In this document: piece after piece, positions 47,601 through 58,580 of the stretch
Position numbering within the stretch: position 1 is the first letter of the stretch
Layout: every line of letters begins with the position of its first letter
Origin: Argentina anserina
Lineage: Eukaryota; Streptophyta; Magnoliopsida; Rosales; Rosaceae
Reading direction: 5' to 3'
Assembly (NCBI RefSeq): GCF_933775445.1
Contig: NC_065873.1
Coordinates: 10,416,001 to 10,480,000 of the forward strand
Length of the DNA: 64,000 bases
Position numbers and translations under genes: made by a program
The notes under the pieces: model-generated
What the model saw: the letters and a program-made list of their open reading frames with translations, nothing else
Database searches by the model: none
Told to the model about the DNA's origin: nothing

Positions 47601-50600
47601 CAAGTGTGGGAGTGTGTTTCTTTCAAACTGAGTATCTTTACATCGTTTGCGTATCTTTACTATTCCAGTTGTGTATCTTTTCATTTCTCGTTTGAGTATC
47701 TTTCTGTATGGCTTCTGATGCGAGTTTCTATTGTGTTTGAGAGTTTTGCAACTGTGGGAGTGTGTTTCTTTCAAACTGAGTATCTTTACATCGTTTGCGT
47801 ATCTTTACTATTCCAATTGTGTATCTTTTCATTTCTCGTTTGAGTATCTTTCTGTAAGGCTTTCTGATGCGAGTTTCTATTGAATTTGAGAGTTTTGCAA
47901 GTGTGGGAGTGTGTTTCTTTCAAACTGAGTATCTTTACATCGTTTGCGTATCTTTACTATTCCAATTGTGTATCTTTACATCGTTTGCGTATCTTTACTA
48001 TTCCAATTATGTATCTTTTCATTTCTCGTTTGAGTATCTTTCTGTAAGGCTTTCTGATGCGAGTTTCTATTGAATTTGAGAGTTTTGCAAGTGTGGGAGT
48101 GTGTTTCTTTCAAACTGAGTATCTTTACATCGTTTGCGTATCTTTACTATTCCAATTGTGTATCTTTTCATTTCTCGTTTGAGTATCTTTCTGTAAGGCT
48201 TTCTGATGCGAGTTTCTATTGAATTTGAGAGTTTTGCAAGTGTGGGAGTGTGTTTCTTTCAAACTGAGTATCTTTACATCGTTTGCGTATCTTTACTATT
48301 CCAATTGTGTATCTTTACATCGTTTGCGTATATTTACTATTCCAATTGTGTATCTTTTCATTTCTCGTTTGAGTATCTTTCTGTATGGCTTCTGATGCGA
48401 GTTTCTATTGTATTTGAGAGTTTTGCAAGTGTGGGAGTGTGTTTCTTTCAAACTGAGTATCTTTACATCGTTTGCGTATCTTTACTATTCCAATTGTGTA
48501 TCTTTACATCGTTTGCGTATCTTTACTATTCCAATTATGTATCTTTTCATTTCTCGTTTGAGTATCTTTCTGTAAGGCTTCTGATGCGAGTTTCTATTGA
48601 ATTTGAGAGTTTTGCAAGTGTGGGAGTGTGTTTCTTTCAAACTGAGTATCTTTACATCGTTTGCGTATCTTTACTATTCCAGTTGTGTATCTTTTCATTT
48701 CTCGTTTGAGTATCTTTCTGTATGGCTTCTGATGCGAGTTTCTATTGTATTTGAGAGTTTTGCAACTGTGGGAGTGTGTTTCTTTCAAACTGAGTATCTT
48801 TACATCGTTTGCGTATCTTTACTATTCCAATTGTGTATCTTTTCATTTCTCGTTTGAGTATCTTTCTGTAAGGCTTTCTGATGCGAGTTTCTATTGAATT
48901 TGAGAGTTTTGCAAGTGTGGGAGTGTGTTTCTTTCAAACTGAGTATCTTTACATCGTTTGCGTATCTTTACTATTCCAATTGTGTATCTTTACATCGTTT
49001 GCGTATCTTTACTATTCCAATTATGTATCTTTTCATTTCTCGTTTGAGTATCTTTCTGTATGGCTTCTGATGCGAGTTTCTATTGTATTTGAGAGTTTTG
49101 CAAGTGTGGGAGTGTGTTTCTTTCAAACTGAGTATCTTTACATTGTTTGCGTATCTTTACTATTCCAATTGTGTATCTTTTCAATTCTCGTTTGAGTATC
49201 TTTCTGTATGGCTTCTGATGCGAGTTTCTATTGTATTTGAGAGTTTTGCAAGTATGGGAGTGTGTTTCTTTCAAACTGAGTATCTTTACATCGTTTGCGT
49301 ATCTTTACTATTCCAATTGTGTATCTTTTCATTTCTCGTTTGAGTATCTTTCTGTAAGGCTTTCTGATGCGAGTTTCTATTGAATTTGAGAGTTTTGCAA
49401 GTGTGGGAGTGTGTTTCTTTCAAACTGAGTATCTTTACATCGTTTGCGTATCTTTACTATTCCAATTGTGTATCTTTACATCGTTTGCGTATCTTCACTA
49501 TTCCAGTTGTGTATCTTTTCATTTCTCGTTTGAGTATCTTTCTGTATGGCTTCTGATGCGAGTTTTTATTGTATTTGAGAGTTTTGCAAGTGTGGGAGTG
49601 TGTTTCTTTCAAACTGAGTATCTTTACATCGTTTGCGTATCTTTACTATTCCAATTGTGTATCTTTACATCGTTTGCGTATCTTTACTATTCCAATTATG
49701 TATCTTTTCATTTCTCGTTTGAGTATCTTTCTGTAAGGCTTCTGATGCGAGTTTCTATTGAATTTGAGAGTTTTGCAAGTGTGGGAGTGTGTTTCTTTCA
49801 AACTGTGTATCTTTACATCGTTTGTGTATCTTTACTATTCCAATTATGTATCTTTTCATTTCTCGTTTGAGTATCTTTCTGTATGGCTTCTGATGCGAGT
49901 TTCTATTGAATTTGAGAGTTTTGCAAGTGTGGGAGTGTGTTTCTTTCAAACTGAGTATCTTTACATCGTTTGCGTATCTTTACTATTCCAATTGTGTATC
50001 TTTACATCGTTTGCGTATCTTTACTATTCTAATTGTGTATCTTTTCATTTCTCGTTTGAGTATCTTTCTGTAAGGCTTTCTGATGCGAGTTTCTATTGAA
50101 TTTGAGAGTTTTTCAAGTGTGGGAGTGTGTTTCTTTCAAACTGAGTATCTTTACATCGTTTGCGTATCTTTACTATTCCAATTGTGTATCTTTTCATTTC
50201 TCGTTTGAGTATCTTTCTGTAAGGCTTTCTGTTGCGAGTTTCTATTGTATTTAAGAGTTTTGCAAGTGTGGGAGTGTGTTTCTTTCAAACTGAGTATCTT
50301 TACATCGTTTGCGTATCTTTACTATTCCAATTGTGTATCTTTTCATTTCTCGTTTGAGTATCTTTCTGTAAGGCTTTCTGATGCGAGTTTCTATTGTATT
50401 TGAGAGTTTTGCAAGTGTGGGAGTGTGTTTCTTTCAAACTGAGTATCTTTACATCGTTTGCGTATCTTTACTATTCCAATTGTGTATCTTTTCATTTCTC
50501 GTTTGAGTATCTTTCTGTAAGGCTTTCTGATGCGAGTTTCTATTGAATTTGAGAGTTTTGCAAGTGTGGGAGTGTGTTTCTTTCAAACTGAGTATCTTTA

Positions 50601-50867
50601 CATCGTTTGCGTATCTTTACTATTCCAATTGTGTATCTTTACATCGTTTGCGTATCTTTACTATTCCAATTGTGTATCTTTTCATTTCTCGTTTGAGTAT
50701 CTTTCTGTATGGCTTCTGATGCGAGTTTCTATTGTATTTGAGAGTTTTGCAAGTGTGGGAGTGTGTTTCTTTCAAACTGAGTATCTTTACATTGTTTCCG
50801 TATCTTTACTATTCCAATTGTGTATCTTTTCATTTCTCGTTTGAGTATCTTTCTGTAAGGCTTTCTG
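44665..50867. repeat. 6203-bp segment, first copy of the largest duplication
   Basis: Thirty-six units make up this interval. From ~44.69 to ~49.18 kb it matches ~50.89 to ~55.39 kb at a constant offset of 6203. Markers are GAGTAACTTTCTGTAGGG near 44831, a GAGTTTTTATTG head with GTGTGGTTC and ACATAGTTTG in the 230-bp units at 45003 and 46772, ATCATTACATCG, ATCTATTCATTTC near 45381, and GTTGCGAG with TGTGTTTAAG at 46096-46118. 49.2-50.7 kb is not shared with the second copy and contains a run of three 149-bp units (50083, 50232, 50381). Confidence 0.92.
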
Positions 50868-53800
50868 TTGCGAGTTTCTATTGTATTTAAGAGTTTTGCA
50901 AGTGTGGGAGTGTGTTTCTTTCAAACTGAGTATCTTTACATCGTTTGCGTATCTTTACTATTCCAATTGTGTATCTTTACATCGTTTCCGTATCTTTACT
51001 ATTCCAATTGTGTATCTTTTCATTTCTCGTTTGAGTAACTTTCTGTAGGGCTTCTGATGCGAGTTTCTATTGTATTTGAGAGTTTTGCAAGTGTGGGAGT
51101 GTGTTTCTTTCAAACTGAGTATCTTTACATCGTTTGCGTATCTTTACTATTCCAATTGTGTATCTTTTCATTTCTCGTTTGAGTATCTTTCTGTAAGGCT
51201 TTCTGATGCGAGTTTTTATTGAATTTGAGAGTTTTGCAAGTGTGGGAGTGTGGTTCTTTCAAACTGAGTATCTTTACATAGTTTGCGTATCTTTACTATT
51301 CCAATTGTGTATCTTTACATCGTTTGCGTATCTTTACTATTCCAATTGTGTATCTTTACATCGTTTCCGTATCTTTACTATTCCAATTGTGTATCTTTTC
51401 ATTTCTCGTTTAAGCATCTTTCTGTATGGCTTCTGATGCGAGTTTCTATTGTATTTGAGAGTTTTGCAAGTGTGGGAGTGTGTTTCTTTCAAACTGAGTA
51501 TCTTTACATTGTTTGCGTATCTTTACTATTCCAATTGTGTATCATTACATCGTTTTCGTATATTTACTATTCCAATTGTGTATCTATTCATTTCTCGTTT
51601 GAGTATCTTTCTGTAGGGCTTCTGATGCGAGTTTCTATTGTATTTGAGAGTTTTGCAAGTGTGGGAGTGTGTTTCTTTCAAACTGAGTATCTTTACATAG
51701 TTTGCGTATCTTTACTATTCCAATTGTGTATCATTACATCGTTTGCGTATATTTACTATTCCAATTGTGTATCTATTCATTTCTCGTTTGAGTATCTTTC
51801 TGTATGGCTTCTGATGCGAGTTTCTATTGTATTTGAGAGTTTTGCAAGTGTGGGAGTGTGTTTCTTTCAAACTGAGTATCTTTACATCGTTTGCGTATCT
51901 TTACTATTCCAATTGTGTATCTTTACATCGTTTGCGTATCTTTACTATTCCAATTATGTATCTTTTCATTTCTCGTTTGAGTATCTTTCTGTAAGGCTTC
52001 TGATGCGAGTTTCTATTGAATTTGAGAGTTTTGCAAGTGTGGGAGTGTGTTTCTTTCAAACTGAGTATCTTTACATCGTTTGCGTATCTTTACTATTCCA
52101 GTTGTGTATCTTTTCATTTCTCGTTTGAGTATCTTTCTGTATGGCTTCTGATGCGAGTTTCTATTGTATTTGAGAGTTTTGCAACTGTGGGAGTGTGTTT
52201 CTTTCAAACTGAGTATCTTTACATCGTTTGCGTATCTTTACTATTCCAATTGTGTATCTTTTCATTTCTCGTTTGAGTATCTTTCTGTAAGGCTTTCTGT
52301 TGCGAGTTTCTATTGTGTTTAAGAGTTTTGCAAGTGTGGGAGTGTGGTTCTTTCAAACTGAGTATCTTTACATAGTTTGCGTATCTTTACTATTCCAATT
52401 GTGTATCATTACATCGTTTGCGTATATTTACTATTCCAATTGTGTATCTTTTCATTTCTCGTTTGAGTATCTTTCTGTATGGCTGCTGATGCGAGTTTCT
52501 ATTGTATTTGAGAGTTTTGCAAGTGTGGGAGTGTGTTTCTTTCAAACTGAGTATCTTTACATCGTTTGCGTATCTTTACTATTCCAATTGTGTATCTTTA
52601 CATCGTTTGCGTATCTTTACTATTCCAATTATGTATCTTTTCATTTCTCGTTTGAGTATCTTTCTGTAAGGCTTCTGATGCGAGTTTCTATTGAAATTGA
52701 GAGTTTTGCAAGTGTGGGAGTGTGTTTCTTTCAAACTGAGTATCTTTACATCGTTTGCGTATCTTTACTATTCCAGTTGTGTATCTTTTCATTTCTCGTT
52801 TGAGTATCTTTCTGTATGGCTTCTGATGCGAGTTTCTATTGTATTTGAGAGTTTTGCAAGTGTGGGAGTGCGTTTCTTTCAAACTGAGTATCTTTACATC
52901 GTTTGCGTATCTTTACTATTCCAATTGTGTATCTTTTCATTTCTCGTTTGAGTATCTTTCTGTAAGGCTTTCTGATGCGAGTTTTTATTGAATTTGAGAG
53001 TTTTGCAAGTGTGGGAGTGTGGTTCTTTCAAACTTAGTATCTTTACATAGTTTGCGTATCTTTACTATTCCAATTTTGTATCTTTACATCGTTTGCGTAT
53101 CTTTACTATTCCAATTGTGTATCTTTACATCGTTTCCGTATCTTTACTATTCCAATTGTGTATCTTTTCATTTCTCGTTTGAGTATCTTTCTGTATGGCT
53201 TCTGATGCGAGTTTCTATTGTATTTGAGAGTTTTGCAAGTGTGGGAGTGTGTTTCTTTCAAACTGAGTATCTTTACATTGTTTGCGTATCTTTACTATTC
53301 CAATTGTGTATCATTACATCGTTTCCGTATCTTTACTATTCCAATTGTGTATCTTTTCATTTCTCGTTTGAGTATCTTTCTGTATGGCTTCTGATGCGAG
53401 TTTCTATTGTATTTGAGAGTTTTGCAAGTGTGGGAGTGTGTTTCTTTCAAACTGAGTATCTTTACATTGTTTGCGTATCTTTACTATTCCAATTGTGTAT
53501 CATTACATCGTTTTCGTATATTTACTATTCCAATTGTGTATCTTTTCATTTCTCGTTTGAGTATCTTTCTGTAAGGCTTTCTGATGCGAGTTTCTATTGA
53601 ATTTGAGAGTTTTGCAAGTGTGGGAGTGTGTTTCTTTCAAACTGAGTATCTTTACATCGTTTGCGTATCTTTACTATTCCAATTGTGTATCTTTACATCG
53701 TTTGCGTATCTTTACTATTCCAATTATGTATCTTTTCATTTCTCGTTTGAGTATCTTTCTGTAAGGCTTCTGATGCGAGTTTCTATTGAATTTGAGAGTT

Positions 53801-55421
53801 TTGCAAGTGTGGGAGTGTGTTTCTTTCAAACTGAGTATCTTTACATCGTTTGCGTATCTTTACTATTCCAGTTGTGTATCTTTTCATTTCTCGTTTGAGT
53901 ATCTTTCTGTATGGCTTCTGATGCGAGTTTCTATTGTATTTGAGAGTTTTGCAACTGTGGGAGTGTGTTTCTTTCAAACTGAGTATCTTTACATCGTTTG
54001 CGTATCTTTACTATTCCAATTGTGTATCTTTTCATTTCTCGTTTGAGTATCTTTCTGTAAGGCTTTCTGATGCGAGTTTCTATTGAATTTGAGAGTTTTG
54101 CAAGTGTGGGAGTGTGTTTCTTTCAAACTGAGTATCTTTACATCGTTTGCGTATCTTTACTATTCCAATTGTGTATCTTTACATCGTTTGCGTATCTTTA
54201 CTATTCCAATTATGTATCTTTTCATTTCTCGTTTGAGTATCTTTCTGTAAGGCTTTCTGATGCGAGTTTCTATTGAATTTGAGAGTTTTGCAAGTGTGGG
54301 AGTGTGTTTCTTTCAAACTGAGTATCTTTACATCGTTTGCGTATCTTTACTATTCCAATTGTGTATCTTTTCATTTCTCGTTTGAGTATCTTTCTGTAAG
54401 GCTTTCTGATGCGAGTTTCTATTGAATTTGAGAGTTTTGCAAGTGTGGGAGTGTGTTTCTTTCAAACTGAGTATCTTTACATCGTTTGCGTATCTTTACT
54501 ATTCCAATTGTGTATCTTTACATCGTTTGCGTATATTTACTATTCCAATTGTGTATCTTTTCATTTCTCGTTTGAGTATCTTTCTGTATGGCTTCTGATG
54601 CGAGTTTCTATTGTATTTGAGAGTTTTGCAAGTGTGGGAGTGTGTTTCTTTCAAACTGAGTATCTTTACATCGTTTGCGTATCTTTACTATTCCAATTGT
54701 GTATCTTTACATCGTTTGCGTATCTTTACTATTCCAATTATGTATCTTTTCATTTCTCGTTTGAGTATCTTTCTGTAAGGCTTCTGATGCGAGTTTCTAT
54801 TGAATTTGAGAGTTTTGCAAGTGTGGGAGTGTGTTTCTTTCAAACTGAGTATCTTTACATCGTTTGCGTATCTTTACTATTCCAGTTGTGTATCTTTTCA
54901 TTTCTCGTTTGAGTATCTTTCTGTATGGCTTCTGATGCGAGTTTCTATTGTATTTGAGAGTTTTGCAACTGTGGGAGTGTGTTTCTTTCAAACTGAGTAT
55001 CTTTACATCGTTTGCGTATCTTTACTATTCCAATTGTGTATCTTTTCATTTCTCGTTTGAGTATCTTTCTGTAAGGCTTTCTGATGCGAGTTTCTATTGA
55101 ATTTGAGAGTTTTGCAAGTGTGGGAGTGTGTTTCTTTCAAACTGAGTATCTTTACATCGTTTGCGTATCTTTACTATTCCAATTGTGTATCTTTACATCG
55201 TTTGCGTATCTTTACTATTCCAATTATGTATCTTTTCATTTCTCGTTTGAGTATCTTTCTGTATGGCTTCTGATGCGAGTTTCTATTGTATTTGAGAGTT
55301 TTGCAAGTGTGGGAGTGTGTTTCTTTCAAACTGAGTATCTTTACATTGTTTGCGTATCTTTACTATTCCAATTGTGTATCTTTTCATTTCTCGTTTGAGT
55401 ATCTTTCTGTAAGGCTTTCTG
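50868..55421. repeat. Second copy of the 6203-offset segment
   Basis: The unit order from 50868 follows that from 44665 for 25 units; the 26th differs by one base (149 instead of 148) where the match ends. Differences noticed are few: 45002 G versus A here, GTTTAAGCATC near 51409, TTGAAATTGAG near 52692, ACTTAGTATC near 53033, CAATTTTG near 53073, CTGATGCG where copy 1 has CTTATGCG near 47189, and GTATTTGAG where copy 1 has GTGTTTGAG near 47735. No indel shifts the offset. The sum of unit lengths to 55421 is 4554 bp, the period to the next partial copy. Confidence 0.92.
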
Positions 55422-57379
55422 TTGCGAGTTTCTATTGTATTTAAGAGTTTTGCAAGTGTGGGAGTGTGTTTCTTTCAAACTGAGTATCTTTACATCGTTT
55501 GCGTATCTTTACTATTCCAATTGTGTATCTTTACATCGTTTCCGTATCTTTACTATTCCAATTGTGTATCTTTTCATTTCTCGTTTGAGTAACTTTCTGT
55601 AGGGCTTCTGATGCGAGTTTCTATTGTATTTGAGAGTTTTGCAAGTGTGGGAGTGTGTTTCTTTCAAACTGAGTATCTTTACATCGTTTGCGTATCTTTA
55701 CTATTCCAATTGTGTATCTTTTCATTTCTCGTTTGAGTATCTTTCTGTAAGGCTTTCTGATGCGAGTTTTTATTGAATTTGAGAGTTTTGCAAGTGTGGG
55801 AGTGTGGTTCTTTCAAACTGAGTATCTTTACATAGTTTGCGTATCTTTACTATTCCAATTGTGTATCTTTACATCGTTTGCGTATCTTTACTATTCCAAT
55901 TGTGTATCTTTACATCGTTTCCGTATCTTTACTATTCCAATTGTGTATCTTTTCATTTCTCGTTTGAGTATCTTTCTGTATGGCTTCTGATGCGAGTTTC
56001 TATTGTATTTGAGAGTTTTGCAAGTGTGGGAGTGTGTTTCTTTCAAACTGAGTATCTTTACATTGTTTGCGTATCTTTACTATTCCAATTGTGTATCATT
56101 ACATCGTTTTCGTATATTTACTATTCCAATTGTGTATCTATTCATTTCTCGTTTGAGTATCTTTCTGTAGGGCTTCTGATGCGAGTTTCTATTGTATTTG
56201 ATAGTTTTGCAAGTGTGGGAGTGTGTTTCTTTCAAACTGAGTATCTTTACATAGTTTGCGTATCTTTACTATTCCAATTGTGTATCATTACATCGTTTGC
56301 GTATATTTACTATTCCAATTGTGTATCTATTCATTTCTCGTTTGAGTATCTTTCTGTATGGCTTCTGATGCGAGTTTCTATTGTATTTGAGAGTTTTGCA
56401 AGTGTGGGAGTGTGTTTCTTTCAAACTGAGTATCTTTACATCGTTTGCGTATCTTTACTATTCCAATTGTGTATCTTTACATCGTTTGCGTATCTTTACT
56501 ATTCCAATTATGTATCTTTTCATTTCTCGTTTGAGTATCTTTCTGTAAGGCTTCTGATGCGAGTTTCTATTGAATTTGAGAGTTTTGCAAGTGTGGGAGT
56601 GTGTTTCTTTCAAACTGAGTATCTTTACATCGTTTGCGTATCTTTACTATTCCAGTTGTGTATCTTTTCATTTCTCGTTTGAGTATCTTTCTGTATGGCT
56701 TCTGATGCGAGTTTCTATTGTATTTGAGATTTTTGCAAGTGTGGGAGTGTGTTTCTTTCAAACTGAGTATCTTTACATCGTTTGCGTATCTTTACTATTC
56801 CAATTGTGTATCTTTTCATTTCTCGTTTGAGTATCTTTCTGTAAGGCTTTCTGTTGCGAGTTTCTATTGTGTTTAAGAGTTTTGCAAGTGTGGGAGTGTG
56901 GTTCTTTCAAACTGAGTATCTTTACATAGTTTGCGTATCTTTACTATTCCAATTGTGTATCATTACATCGTTTGCGTATATTTACTATTCCAATTGTGTA
57001 TCTTTTCATTTCTCGTTTGAGTATCTTTCTGTATGGCTGCTGATGCGAGTTTCTATTGTATTTGAGAGTTTTGCAAGTGTGGGAGTGTGTTTCTTTCAAA
57101 CTGAGTATCTTTACATCGTTTGCGTATCTTTACTATTCCAATTGTGTATCTTTACATCGTTTGCGTATCTTTACTATTCCAATTATGTATCTTTTCATTT
57201 CTCGTTTGAGTATCTTTCTGTAAGGCTTCTGATGCGAGTTTCTATTGAATTTGAGAGTTTTGCAAGTGTGGGAGTGTGTTTCTTTCAAACTGAGTATCTT
57301 TACATCGTTTGCGTATCTTTACTATTCCAGTTGTGTATCTTTTCATTTCTCGTTTGAGTATCTTTCTGTATGGCTTCTG
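55422..57379. repeat. Third, partial copy (offset 4554 from 50868)
   Basis: Units are 189, 149, 230, 189, 189, 189, 148, 149, 189, 189, 148, matching 50868-52825. Private variants are TTTGATAGTTTTG near 56195 and TTTGAGATTTTTG near 56725. The copy ends in the unit at 57380, which has two subrepeats instead of the one at 52826. Confidence 0.9.
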
Positions 57380-58580
57380 ATGCGAGTTTCTATTGTATTT
57401 GAGAGTTTTGCAAGTGTGGGAGTGTGTTTCTTTCAAACTGAGTATCTTTACATCGTTTGCGTATCTTTACTATTCCAATTGTGTATCTTTACATCGTTTG
57501 CGTATCTTTACTATTCCAATTGCGTATCTTTTCATTTCTCATTTTAGTATCTTTCTGTAAGGCTTCTGATGCGAGTTTCTATTGAATTTGAGAGTTTTGC
57601 AAGTGTGGGAGTGTGTTTCTTTCAAACTGAGTATCTTTACATCGTTTGCGTATCTTTACTATTCCAGTTGTGTATCTTTTCATTTCTCGTTTGAGTATCT
57701 TTCTGTATGGCTTCTGATGCGAGTTTCTATTGTATTTGAGAGTTTTGCAACTGTGGGAGTGTGTTTCTTTCAAACTGAGTATCTTTACATCGTTTGCGTA
57801 TCTTTACTATTCCAATTGTGTATCTTTTCATTTCTCGTTTGAGTATCTTTCTGTAAGGCTTTCTGTTGCGAGTTTCTATTGTGTTTAAGAGTTTTGCAAG
57901 TGTGGGAGTGTGGTTCTTTCAAACTGAGTATCTTTACATAGTTTGCGTATCTTTACTATTCCAATTGTGTATCATTACATCGTTTGCGTATATTTACTAT
58001 TCCAATTGTGTATCTTTTCATTTCTCGTTTGAGTATCTTTCTGTATGGCTGCTGATGCGAGTTTCTATTGTATTTGAGAGTTTTGCAAGTGTGGGAGTGT
58101 GTTTCTTTCAAACTGAGTATCTTTACATCGTTTGCGTATCTTTACTATTCCAATTGTGTATCTTTACATCGTTTGCGTATCTTTACTATTCCAATTGTGT
58201 ATCTTTTCATTTCTCGTTTGAGTATCTTTCTGTAAGGCTTCTGATGCGAGTTTCTATTGAATTTGAGAGTTTTGCAAGTGTGGGAGTGTGTTTCTTTCAA
58301 ACTGAGTATCTTTACATCGTTTGCGTATCTTTACTATTCCAGTTGTGTATCTTTTCATTTCTCGTTTGAGTATCTTTCTGTATGGCTTCTGATGCGAGTT
58401 TCTATTGTATTTGAGAGTTTTGCAAGTGTGGGAGTGTGTTTCTTTCAAACTGAGTATCTTTACATCGTTTGCGTATCTTTACTATTCCAATTGTGTATCT
58501 TTACATCGTTTGCGTATCTTTACTATTCCAATTGCGTATCTTTTCATTTCTCATTTTAGTATCTTTCTGTAAGGCTTCTG
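56557..58580. repeat. 1012-bp six-unit tandem duplication
   Basis: Units 148, 149, 189, 189, 148, 189 occur twice, from 56557 and from 57569. A distinctive pair of variants, CAATTGCGTATC followed by TCATTTTAGTATC, occurs near 57520 and again near 58532 and marks the end of each copy. The TTTGAGATTTTTG variant of the first copy is GCAACTGTGG in the second, and CAATTATG near 57181 is CAATTGTG near 58193. Confidence 0.9.
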
